From assembly GCA_964580995.1 (NCBI GenBank), contig CAZOMV010000096.1, positions 1-22,329 of the forward strand: a DNA stretch of 22,329 bases, written 5' to 3'. The DNA comes from JAKJEP01 sp964580995. GTDB lineage: Bacteria > Planctomycetota > Phycisphaerae > Sedimentisphaerales > SM23-30. Positions 7,851 to 15,467 of this stretch are shown one piece after another (position 1 is the stretch's first letter; the number at the start of each line of letters is the position of its first letter). Made by a program: the position numbers and the translations under genes. The notes under the pieces are model-generated. The model saw nothing but the letters and a program-made list of their open reading frames with translations, was not told where the DNA came from and did no database searches.

Positions 7851-9224
7851 ATGAAACAACTGGCTTCCGGATGGTTTTTGTTGTTACTGGTGACTTGCTG
7901 TTCCGCCGCCGATGAGCCGTCCGCCGGTTCGGCGGCCGCCCGGGCCTTGGATTTCCCCTCCCTGGTGGCCCAGGCCAAGGACAAGGTTTTTCCCACCGTC
8001 GTTTTTATCAAATGCGTCAAACAAACCCACGAAGAAGGCAAAAAATCGGCCGAAGAAGTGGCCGGCAGCGGAGTTCTGATCTCGTCCACGGGTGAATTGC
8101 TGACCAATTGGCATGTGGTGGACAAGGCGGAGGAGATTCGTTGCCTTCTGTTTGATGGTCAGGCCATGACCGCGCAGGTCGTTGGTATCGACAAGGATAC
8201 CGATTTGGCCCTGGTGCAGCTCGATCGGGAAGACTCCGCCCCCACCCTGCCTTATGCCCGCCTGGGCGATTCCTCCATCCTGAAAGAAGGCGATTTTGTC
8301 ATGGCGATGGGCGCCCCCTGGGGCATGAGCCGATCGGTTTCCATCGGCATCGTTTCCTGCACCCGCCGGTTCCTGCCGGACCAGAGCGAATACAGCCTCT
8401 GGCTTCAGACCGACGCCTCCATCAGCCCCGGTAACAGCGGCGGGCCTCTGGTCAATACCCAGGGCGAAGTGATAGGCATCAATACCATCGGGGTCATGCA
8501 GGGCGGCGACATCGGCTTTGCCATCCCTTCCGAAACCATCGGGCATATCATCTCCCAGATTCGCACCTATAACAAAGTGAACTGGAGCTGGACCGGTTTG
8601 CAGCTCCAGCCTCTCAAGGATTTCGACCGCAATATCTATTTCGACGGCACCGAAGGCGTCATCGTATCCGAAACCGATCCCGATTGTCCCGCCCGCCAGG
8701 CGGGCATCCTGCCCCATGACCGCATTCTGAAAATCAACAATCTCCCCGCCACCGCTCTGACCGAAGAGCAGCTTCCCGCGATTCGGCTGCAACTGGGCCT
8801 TCTGCCCAAATCCCAGCCGGTCCCCATCGAACTGCTCCGCAATGGCCAGACCCTCACCGTCCAGCTAACACCCCGGGAAAAGGGCAAAGTCGAAGGCGAG
8901 GAACTGGATTGCCCCCGCTGGGACTTCACCATCAAGGCCATCAATCAGTTTGGCAACCCCGACCTCTATTTTTACCGGAACCAGGGCGTGTTCATTTTGG
9001 GCGTCAAGTATCCCGGCAACGCCTCCAACGCCGGCCTGCGCAACCAGGATATCCTCCTGGCCATCGACGGCCAGAACGTGACTACCCTCGAAGAAGTAAA
9101 AACTATCCACCAAAAGCTGCTGGATAACCTGCAAAACAATCATCGGACTCTTTTATCGGTGCTGCGCAACGGACAGATGCGGCAGATCGTTTTGGATTTC
9201 AGCCGCGATTACGAAAAACAATAA
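7851..9224 (+). CDS. secreted HtrA/DegP-like serine protease with two PDZ domains
   Basis: Periplasmic trypsin-fold protease for damaged proteins or regulated cleavage. From ATG 7851 the product is 457 residues: signal peptide MKQLASGWFLLLLVTCCSA, protease domain (about 35-235) with an intact triad H88 (LTNWHVVD), D118 (DTDLALVQ) and S196 (SPGNSGGPL), then two PDZ domains. PDZ1 spans about 245-345 (GVIVSETDPDCPARQAGI) and PDZ2 about 365-450 (GVFILGVKYPGNASNAGL). Starts: ATG 7794, 7821, 7842 and 7851 share the frame; 7851 gives the most typical signal peptide with GGGA 8 bases upstream, whereas 7794 falls inside the leader hairpin. A second gene starts 20 bases after its stop, so the two are cotranscribed. 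A lipoprotein reading (VTCC) is possible but the lipobox is poor. Confidence 0.93.
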   Translation: MKQLASGWFLLLLVTCCSAADEPSAGSAAARALDFPSLVAQAKDKVFPTVVFIKCVKQTHEEGKKSAEEVAGSGVLISSTGELLTNWHVVDKAEEIRCLLFDGQAMTAQVVGIDKDTDLALVQLDREDSAPTLPYARLGDSSILKEGDFVMAMGAPWGMSRSVSIGIVSCTRRFLPDQSEYSLWLQTDASISPGNSGGPLVNTQGEVIGINTIGVMQGGDIGFAIPSETIGHIISQIRTYNKVNWSWTGLQLQPLKDFDRNIYFDGTEGVIVSETDPDCPARQAGILPHDRILKINNLPATALTEEQLPAIRLQLGLLPKSQPVPIELLRNGQTLTVQLTPREKGKVEGEELDCPRWDFTIKAINQFGNPDLYFYRNQGVFILGVKYPGNASNAGLRNQDILLAIDGQNVTTLEEVKTIHQKLLDNLQNNHRTLLSVLRNGQMRQIVLDFSRDYEKQ

Positions 9225-9244
9225 GAATAGAAGGGAGTTTGAAT

Positions 9245-11392
9245 ATGGCACGAGTAATGTATAGTATGTTGCTGTTGAGTTTGCTTTCCACGACGGCCCT
9301 GGCGGATTCTGCGGTTACCCCCGCCCAGCAGCAGGGCATTCTCGATAAGCTGGCCCCTTCCCTGGTCCAGGTCGAATATTATCTGCAATTCGACAAAGGC
9401 CAGCCGCCCGCCGCCCTGGGCTGGCAGGAGCGCTGCCCCAACTGCGGGCAATTTCATGGCGATAGCCGCGGCGAAGAACTGGTAAACGAGCAGCGCCCGC
9501 TGGAGGTGGGGGGGTTCGTGCTCGCCGCCAATCGGGTACTCATTCCCGATCCCATGATTCACCCCCGCTTCATCAAAGACATCCTCATCCGTTTGAATAA
9601 CCAGACCGTATCGGCCCGGCCGGTTTTCTATGCCGCCCGGCAGAAAGCCCTGATTCTCGAATCAGCCGAAAATCTCCCGAGCGCCCAGCCGCTGCAATTC
9701 CAGCCGGCGGCGGACGATTCCCTCTTTGCCGTTACCTTCAGCCGGCTCAATGGCCAATGGGCCAGGATCATTCAGCCCCTCTCGATCAAAGTGACCAGTC
9801 CCGAATGGATTCCCCCTTATTCCGCCGTCCCCAGCCATTGCCTGATTACCGACAAAAACGGCGCACCGCTCGGCATGAGCATGTCGGAGGAACTGCCGCT
9901 CGATGATTCCTGGAAAGGCAGCCCGCTGGACTGGCCGAAAATCTCCGTCGAAGAAATGGCCCAGGCCCTGGCCCTGGTCCAGCAGCAGGCCGATAACGGT
10001 CTGGTCCGCGTCACTCTGAACTTTCGCAGCCCCCAGGCCAAAAGCATGATGTCGCGAATGAGCATGGATGACGAGGAGGAGGAAGGCAGTACCGAACGGA
10101 ACGTGGTGGGTATTGTGTGCGGCGAAAAAACCGTCCTGGTGATCGCCAACCTCAAATCCCCGGTCACCGCCCGTCTGGAAAAAATCACCGTCCATACCGC
10201 CGCCGGTGAAGCAGTCCCCGCCCGGTTCCAGGCCACCCTCGCCGACTACGGCTGTCTGATCGCCGAAACCGACACCCCCTTCGCTTCCTTCCTGAAATGG
10301 CCCGAAGGGAATATCCTCGAATACCACCATCAACTGCTCTTGACAGCCGAAATCATCATTCAGGGCGAAAAACGCCTGGGCTACTACCAGCACCAGCGCA
10401 TCCCCTCTTTCACCATCGGCTGGAAACAGCACCTCTACCCCGAAATACCCGGCGAAGAACAAAACCTTTTCTTTTTCGACCGCCAGGGAAATCTGCTGGC
10501 CGCCCCCCTCGTCCGGCGGGAGAAAGTCTCGGAACAGGAGAGCTACAATACTCCGGATCCCGTCCTGACTGCGCTCAACTATGTGAAGCAGGATTTGGAC
10601 CATCTGGCTCAATCGATTGACCCCAGCAATGTCCCCCTAACTGAGCAGGAGGAGAACCGCCTGGCCTGGCTGGGGATCGAGTTGCAGGCCCTGAATACGG
10701 AACTGGCCCGCGCCAATCAGGTCAGCGAGCTGACCCATGACGGTGAGACCGGCGCCCTGGTCTCCTATGTCTATCCCGATTCCCCCGCCGCCCTGGCCGG
10801 CATCGAAGCCGGATTTGTCCTGGTCCGCCTCCATGTCGAGGGACTGCCCAAGCCGCTCGATGTCAAGGTCGAGGAATCCTACTTCAGCGAGGAACCCTTC
10901 CCCTGGGACCAGTTGGACCAGATCCCCGAACAGTATTTCGACCAGATTCCCCAACCCTGGCCCCCGGCCCTGAATTCCTTCACCCGCGCCCTGACCGACA
11001 TCGGCTTTGGCAAAAAATTCACCGCCGAGTTCTTCCATGCCGGCCAGCCGCTGGCCAAAGAGTTCCAGGTGGTGGAAAGCCCCGCCTATTATGATTCCGC
11101 CCCGCGCTATAAATCCGATGCCCTCGGCCTGACCCTGCGGGATTTGACCTATGAAGTCCGCCATTATTTCCAGCTTACCCCCGCCGACCCCAGCCTCATC
11201 GTCTCCAAAATCGAAACCGGTGAAAAAGCCTCCGTTGCGGGCATCAAACCCTACGAAATTATTACCCACGTGAACGATCAGCCGGTCTCCACCGTGGCGG
11301 ACTTCGAAAAAAATATCCAGAACCAGCCGGAACTCCGCCTCTCGGTCAAACGCATGACCCGCGGTCGCGTGGTCCAGATCAAAATGGACTGA
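9245..11392 (+). CDS. secreted pseudo-HtrA: degenerate protease-fold protein with two C-terminal PDZ domains
   Basis: The 715-residue product has a signal peptide (MARVMYSMLLLSLLSTTALA). About 35-220 follows the HtrA layout, but the His region reads VLIPDPMIHP (about 98-107, no histidine at the expected site), the Asp position is K134 (RQKALILES) and the GNSGGPL site is replaced by VPSHCLITDKNGAPLGM; a serine (S197) remains in register but the oxyanion glycines are gone. A second similar degenerate stretch (about 280-430, starting NVVGIVCGEKTVLVIANLK) may be another inactive protease fold. PDZ1 is about 475-580 (WLGIELQALN, GALVSYVYPDSPAALAGI) and PDZ2 about 620-710 (LIVSKIETGEKASVAGI). CPNCGQFH (C64, C67) is unexplained. 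SD AAGGGAG (9231-9237) is 7 bases before ATG 9245. It likely binds the upstream protease or its substrates (inference). No close named family is recognised. Confidence 0.82.
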   Translation: MARVMYSMLLLSLLSTTALADSAVTPAQQQGILDKLAPSLVQVEYYLQFDKGQPPAALGWQERCPNCGQFHGDSRGEELVNEQRPLEVGGFVLAANRVLIPDPMIHPRFIKDILIRLNNQTVSARPVFYAARQKALILESAENLPSAQPLQFQPAADDSLFAVTFSRLNGQWARIIQPLSIKVTSPEWIPPYSAVPSHCLITDKNGAPLGMSMSEELPLDDSWKGSPLDWPKISVEEMAQALALVQQQADNGLVRVTLNFRSPQAKSMMSRMSMDDEEEEGSTERNVVGIVCGEKTVLVIANLKSPVTARLEKITVHTAAGEAVPARFQATLADYGCLIAETDTPFASFLKWPEGNILEYHHQLLLTAEIIIQGEKRLGYYQHQRIPSFTIGWKQHLYPEIPGEEQNLFFFDRQGNLLAAPLVRREKVSEQESYNTPDPVLTALNYVKQDLDHLAQSIDPSNVPLTEQEENRLAWLGIELQALNTELARANQVSELTHDGETGALVSYVYPDSPAALAGIEAGFVLVRLHVEGLPKPLDVKVEESYFSEEPFPWDQLDQIPEQYFDQIPQPWPPALNSFTRALTDIGFGKKFTAEFFHAGQPLAKEFQVVESPAYYDSAPRYKSDALGLTLRDLTYEVRHYFQLTPADPSLIVSKIETGEKASVAGIKPYEIITHVNDQPVSTVADFEKNIQNQPELRLSVKRMTRGRVVQIKMD

Positions 11393-11459
11393 CTGCGTTC
11401 GCCCGCCGCCCAGTAGAACGAACCGGTAGCAGAGATATCCTTGTCTGAAAATCTGCGCA

Positions 11460-13619
11460 TCAAAAATCCAGACTTTCCAGATTGGCGTATTTGAGAAACA
11501 GCGTCTTCTGGCTGCCGGTGTTAAATTGAACAACGACCTTGGTGTCCTCCCCGTTGGGTTGAATGTCCTTGATTCTGCCCAGCCCGAATTTCGGATGCCG
11601 CACCAACTGCCCGAGCTGGAAATGGTCAAATTCGCTGTTATCCTCCTCCTCATAGTGGGGTTCTTGTGCCTCCTCCTGCTCCTCATCCCGGTCCTCACCA
11701 AAAACGTCGCTGCGATCGGATCGGTATTCCATGCCCTTCAGCCCGCGCAAAAACTGCGACCGGATCGTCGCCAGCGGCGTCCCGTGCATCGTCCGGTTGC
11801 GGGCAAAACTCAGCGTCAGCTTCTGCTGCGCCCGCGTGATCCCCACAAACAGCAGCCGGCGCTCTTCTTCGATCTCACGGTCATTATCGATACTCCGTAC
11901 ATGCGGGATCAGCCCGTCCTCCACTCCGATAATTGCCACCGCCGGAAACTCCAACCCCTTCGCCGCATGCAGCGTCATCACCGAAACCGCCCCCGCCTGC
12001 TCATCGTAGCTGTCCGCATCGCTGATCAGCGCGATCCGCTGCAAATAATCCGCCAGCGAGGGGCTTTCCGTTTCCCGGTCATACTCCGCCGCCGAATTAA
12101 TCAGTTCATCCACATTGGCGGTTTTCTCCTCCGAATTTTCTGCCGCCAGCGCCTCCGCCAGCCCGGTCTTTTCGTAAACCGCTTCCAGGATGGCCTGTAC
12201 CGGCTCCTCCAGCATCTTCCGCAGTGAGTCGATCAGCTCCGCGAATTTCCGGATCTTTACCTTCGCCGCCGCCGGCAGCGTACTCACCGCCTCGACGTCG
12301 CAAAGAACCTGCCCGATATCCTTCCCGCTGCTCGAGCAATAATCAAAGAGCCGGTTGATAGACGTTTGCCCGATCCCCCGCGTCGGCTGATTGATGATCC
12401 GCTTCAGCGAAATCTGGTCCGACGGATTCACCAGGAACCGCAGGTACGCCAGCAAATCCTTGATCTCCGCCCGCTGAAAAAACTCCAGCCCGTGCACAAT
12501 CTGATACGGAATCGCACTGCGCCGGAACGCCTCCTCCAGCACCCGGCTCATCGAGTTGATCCGATAGAAAATCGCCATCTGCCGGTATTCATACCCCTCC
12601 GTATGCAATTGCTCGATCCACTGCATAATGCCCCTGGTTTCCTGATACTCATCCGGATACTCGTACAATTCCGGCAGCGAACCCGGCGCCTTGGCCGTGA
12701 ACAGCCGCTTCTCCTTCCGCAGCGTGTTCTGCCGGATCACCTGGTCCGCCAGAAACAGCACCTCCGGCGTGCTGCGGAAGTTCTCCTCCAGCCGCACCAC
12801 CTGCGCCCCCGGATAATCCTTCTCAAACGCCAGAATATTCCCAATATCCGCCCCGCGCCACCCATAGATCGACTGATCCGGATCCCCCGTCACAAACAGA
12901 TTGCCATGATTCAGCGACAGCCCCCGGGCAATTTGATACTGGCACTGATTGGTATCCTGATACTCATCCACCAGCACATACTGATACCTCTCGTTCAGCC
13001 GGTCCCGCAGCTCCACATCATCCCGCAGCAGCAGCGCAAACTTCATCAGCAAATCGTCAAAATCCAGCGCCGCGTTCACCGCCAGCTCTTTCTGATACGC
13101 CTCATACACCCTGGCCAGCGCCTTGTCATAATACCCCAGCTCCTTCTCCCGCATCTGCTCCGGCCCCTGCAGATTGTTTTTCAGGATACTGATCGCCGCC
13201 AGCATCTTCCCCGGCGGAAAATTCTTCGCGTCCAGCTCGCACGCCTTCAGCGCATTCCGCATCGCCGCCTTCTGATCCGACGTATCGTAAATGCTGTAAT
13301 TCTTCGCCAGCCCCGCCCGCTCCGAAAACTCCCGCAGCAGCCGCGCCGCCAGACTGTGAAACGTGCAGATCGTGCTGCCCCGCTCCATCTGCAAAGCGAC
13401 CACCCGCTGCCGCATCTCCTCCGCCGCCTTATTGGTAAACGTAATCGCCAGAATATGATACGGCCGCACTCCCTGCTGAATCAGATACGCCACCCGGTGC
13501 GTGATCACCCGCGTCTTTCCGCTGCCCGGCCCCGCCAGCACCAGCATCGGCCCCTCCCGGTGCACCACCGCCGCCCGCTGACTCTCCGTCAAACTCCCTA
13601 ACAGCTCCGTCTTTTCCAT
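11460..13619 (-). CDS. pcrA: PcrA/UvrD-type superfamily 1 DNA helicase
   Basis: An ATP-driven 3'-5' helicase of DNA repair and replication restart. The 719-residue length is typical. Visible motifs: Q motif TESQRAAV (Q14), Walker A AGPGSGKT (29-36), motif Ia ITFTNKAAEEMR (59-70), Walker B LVDEYQDTN (216-224), motif III GDPDQSIYGWRGA (245-257), motif IV LEENFRST, motif V VMTLHAAKGLEF and motif VI RRLLFVGITRAQ. The C-terminus ends with GQLVRHPKFGLGRIKDI, the small tudor-like domain of PcrA/UvrD that contacts RNA polymerase. An acidic linker (EDRDEEQEEAQEPHYEEED) precedes it. ATG 13617-13619 is the likely start, with AAGGA 13 bases upstream, a long spacing. It converges with the pseudo-HtrA gene, leaving 67 bases between stops. 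PcrA, UvrD and Rep cannot be fully separated here. Confidence 0.94.
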   Translation of the reverse strand: MEKTELLGSLTESQRAAVVHREGPMLVLAGPGSGKTRVITHRVAYLIQQGVRPYHILAITFTNKAAEEMRQRVVALQMERGSTICTFHSLAARLLREFSERAGLAKNYSIYDTSDQKAAMRNALKACELDAKNFPPGKMLAAISILKNNLQGPEQMREKELGYYDKALARVYEAYQKELAVNAALDFDDLLMKFALLLRDDVELRDRLNERYQYVLVDEYQDTNQCQYQIARGLSLNHGNLFVTGDPDQSIYGWRGADIGNILAFEKDYPGAQVVRLEENFRSTPEVLFLADQVIRQNTLRKEKRLFTAKAPGSLPELYEYPDEYQETRGIMQWIEQLHTEGYEYRQMAIFYRINSMSRVLEEAFRRSAIPYQIVHGLEFFQRAEIKDLLAYLRFLVNPSDQISLKRIINQPTRGIGQTSINRLFDYCSSSGKDIGQVLCDVEAVSTLPAAAKVKIRKFAELIDSLRKMLEEPVQAILEAVYEKTGLAEALAAENSEEKTANVDELINSAAEYDRETESPSLADYLQRIALISDADSYDEQAGAVSVMTLHAAKGLEFPAVAIIGVEDGLIPHVRSIDNDREIEEERRLLFVGITRAQQKLTLSFARNRTMHGTPLATIRSQFLRGLKGMEYRSDRSDVFGEDRDEEQEEAQEPHYEEEDNSEFDHFQLGQLVRHPKFGLGRIKDIQPNGEDTKVVVQFNTGSQKTLFLKYANLESLDF

Positions 13620-13683
13620 TGCTATATCATCGTCCTTACGATATATTTCCTGTTCATCTTCCTATAATCTACCAAAAACTATT

Positions 13684-13712
13684 ATTTTACCCCAATTACC
13701 AACTCCATACAA
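13684..13712 (-). promoter_or_regulatory. possible promoter of the pcrA-like gene
   Basis: On the minus strand TTGTAT (13707-13712), 17-base spacer, TAAAAT (13684-13689). The leader would be about 58 bases. Confidence 0.45.
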
Positions 13713-13748
13713 GCACGAAATTCCCAACCAAACGAATGGCTGGGGTGG

Positions 13749-13775
13749 CACCTTCCCGCCAAAAGCGGGGAGGTG
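13749..13775 (+). repeat. orphan hairpin between divergent genes
   Basis: CACCTTCCCGC (13749-13759) pairs with GCGGGGAGGTG (13765-13775) over 11 bp with one T-G wobble around CAAAA; TTCTTCT follows on the plus strand. It looks like an intrinsic terminator, yet no gene ends here: the genes on both sides start away from it. It may be a dispersed repeat or an upstream-transcript terminator. Confidence 0.5.
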
Positions 13776-13817
13776 TTCTTCTAGGATATCACACAGTCTG
13801 TATCTCCCATCACCCTA

Positions 13818-13845
13818 TTGCATTTTCCTCTGGATTTACTATAAT
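13818..13845 (+). promoter_or_regulatory. promoter of the YkgJ-type gene
   Basis: TTGCAT (13818-13823), 16-base spacer, perfect TATAAT (13840-13845). Transcription would start near 13852, about 37 bases before ATG 13889. Confidence 0.55.
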
Positions 13846-13888
13846 AATTTCATAATATGTGCATTCTTCAACTTACAGGACTGCCGCT

Positions 13889-14428
13889 ATGGGTATTCAC
13901 TATGAAAATCTGGAAAAACTGGCAACAGACAGAGAAGATGAAAATTGGGACTTTCGTCAGTTTTTGAAATTTCACTTGCCTTTTTCTGACAAGAAACTCG
14001 ATAACTTGGTCTATCAAATCGGCGACCGGATTACCTCCGCTACCGACTGTACCCGTTGCAGTCGCTGCTGTCAGCAGGTAAATCCTATCCTCTCCCCTGG
14101 GGATCAGCAGCGCCTGGCGAAAAGACTGGGCCTCTCACCAAAACAACTTCAGGAAAAATACCTTGTGTTCCAAGAGGTAAAGGGAGAATCTGCCTGGAAA
14201 ATTAAAGATCTACCTTGCCCCTTCCTGCAGGACAGCCGCTGCTCCGTATATGAGGACCGCCCGCAGAATTGCCGCGATTACCCCTACCTCCACCAGCCGG
14301 ACTTCAGCTCCAGAACCATCGGCATGATCGATCGAACCTTCACCTGTCCCATCGTCTTTCAAACGATGGAGGAACTCAAGCAATCACTCCATTTCAAACC
14401 TAAAAGTTCCAAAACCAGACGCCGCTAA
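13889..14428 (+). CDS. YkgJ-family cysteine-cluster protein (putative metal-binding)
   Basis: A 179-residue cytoplasmic protein with the YkgJ/UPF0153 cysteine pattern: CTRCSRCC (C54, C57, C60, C61), then CPFL (C110), SRCSVYEDRPQNCRDYPYL (C118, C128) and a late CPIVF. This family is annotated as zinc/iron-chelating; the eight or so conserved cysteines probably hold a metal or Fe-S cluster, but no reaction is established. The N-terminal part before the cluster is charged and probably helical. ATG 13889 is preceded by CAGGA (13876-13880) with an 8-base spacer; an in-frame ATG at 13859 would add 10 residues without a good SD and lies too close to the promoter. It stands alone, divergent from the helicase gene and convergent with the MscS gene, so context gives no functional hint. 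Confidence 0.87.
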   Translation: MGIHYENLEKLATDREDENWDFRQFLKFHLPFSDKKLDNLVYQIGDRITSATDCTRCSRCCQQVNPILSPGDQQRLAKRLGLSPKQLQEKYLVFQEVKGESAWKIKDLPCPFLQDSRCSVYEDRPQNCRDYPYLHQPDFSSRTIGMIDRTFTCPIVFQTMEELKQSLHFKPKSSKTRRR

Positions 14429-14494
14429 AACTCTTCCCGATATTCCTTAATAGACAACAGGGAGTAAACTAAACCTATAAAATAGCCGGCCCGC

Positions 14495-15304
14495 TTATTG
14501 CGCCTGGTGCATATGCACTTCATACTGCGGGAACGGGATGGAAATCTTCTCGGCATCAAACCGCTTCTTGATGGCTTCGTTCATATCAAAATAGACACCC
14601 CAGTAATCCGCCGTTTTCACCCAAACCCGGACAACAAAATCCACGCTGCTGTCCGCCAGCTCTTTTACCGCCACCGTCGCCGCCGGCTCCGCTAAGATCC
14701 GCGCATCGCTTTTCGTCAAATCCCCCAGCACGCTTTTTACCTGGTCCAGATCATCCGAATAATCGACTCCCACCACGATCTCCACCTGCCGTGTTTCCAG
14801 GGCCGAATAATTGGTGATATTATCCCCCATCATCTTGGCGTTGGGAACGATAACCTTCTTGTTATCCGGCGTTACCAGCACTGTCGTGAACGTCTGGATT
14901 TCCTGGACAATCCCGGCCGTCCCCGCCCCTTCCACATAATCTCCCGTCTTGAAAGGCCGGAATATGATAATCAAAAAGCCGGCCGCAAAATTGGATAGCG
15001 AGCCCTGCAGGGCAAAACCGATCGCCAGCCCCGCCGCTCCGACCACTGCTACAAATGAAGTGGTTCTAAAACCAAGTTTATCCAATGCGGCGACAGTTAT
15101 GAATACCAATAAACCGACATAGGCAACGTGGCCCACAAACGAAACAATCATCGGGTCCACTTTTTTCATGCCCAGAATTTTGTTAATGATTTTTCGCACC
15201 CATTTTGCCACCCAAAACCCGACGACCAGAATAATCACCGCCGCCAGAATATTGAATCCATATTGCGCCAGCCATTCCTGTATTTTTGCAGATAGACCAC
15301 TCAT
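14495..15304 (-). CDS. mscS: small-conductance mechanosensitive channel (MscS family)
   Basis: An inner-membrane channel opened by membrane tension that releases solutes on osmotic downshock. The 269-residue length matches the short MscS type. It has TM1 (about 15-36), TM2 (about 53-75) and the pore helix TM3 (about 83-118, with AAGLAIGFALQGSLSNFAAG), then the beta domain (FRPFKTGDYVEGAGTAGIVQ, VPNAKMMGDNITNYS) and the C-terminal alpha/beta cage portion (VGVDYSDDLDQVKSVL). The glycine/alanine packing pattern of TM3 and the start of the beta domain are intact, so it should be functional. AAAGGAG (plus 15311-15317) ends 6 bases before ATG 15304. It is divergent from the EamA transporter with a compact shared promoter region of 163 bases. 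Confidence 0.94.
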   Translation of the reverse strand: MSGLSAKIQEWLAQYGFNILAAVIILVVGFWVAKWVRKIINKILGMKKVDPMIVSFVGHVAYVGLLVFITVAALDKLGFRTTSFVAVVGAAGLAIGFALQGSLSNFAAGFLIIIFRPFKTGDYVEGAGTAGIVQEIQTFTTVLVTPDNKKVIVPNAKMMGDNITNYSALETRQVEIVVGVDYSDDLDQVKSVLGDLTKSDARILAEPAATVAVKELADSSVDFVVRVWVKTADYWGVYFDMNEAIKKRFDAEKISIPFPQYEVHMHQAQ

Positions 15305-15377
15305 TGAATACTCCTTTCTGCTCTTGACAAAACTGCCATAAAAAGACCGGACTCCTGTTCAACAAACTACATACCTG

Positions 15378-15405
15378 ATTATATCCTGATAATTTCAATT
15401 GGCAA
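15378..15405 (-). promoter_or_regulatory. promoter of the MscS gene
   Basis: On the minus strand TTGCCA (15400-15405), 16-base spacer, perfect TATAAT (15378-15383). Leader about 65 bases. Confidence 0.6.
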
Positions 15406-15431
15406 GTCTTGGCATTCGCAATAATTGCCTC

Positions 15432-15459
15432 TTGCCGCCCAGGCCGGGAATGCTATAAT
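15432..15459 (+). promoter_or_regulatory. promoter of the EamA transporter gene, nearly leaderless
   Basis: TTGCCG (15432-15437), 16-base spacer, perfect TATAAT (15454-15459). The -10 box ends only 8 bases before ATG 15468, so transcription should start at or within about two bases of the start codon. No SD sequence is present. Confidence 0.55.
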
Positions 15460-15467
15460 CTCCGCCT

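Noticed and set aside
6812..8125. Minus-strand frame (437 codons) across nadE and the HtrA start
   Set aside because: It is antisense to two well-supported genes, spans their boundary and has no recognisable motif.
11393..11459. Terminator between the convergent pseudo-HtrA and helicase genes
   Set aside because: Only a weak 5-bp GTTCG/CGAAC pairing with a long loop and no T-run is visible.
12366..13601. Long plus-strand frame (411 codons) opposite the helicase gene
   Set aside because: It is antisense to clear helicase motifs and its product is an Arg/His/Pro/Leu/Gln-rich string, typical of a shadow of a GC-rich gene.
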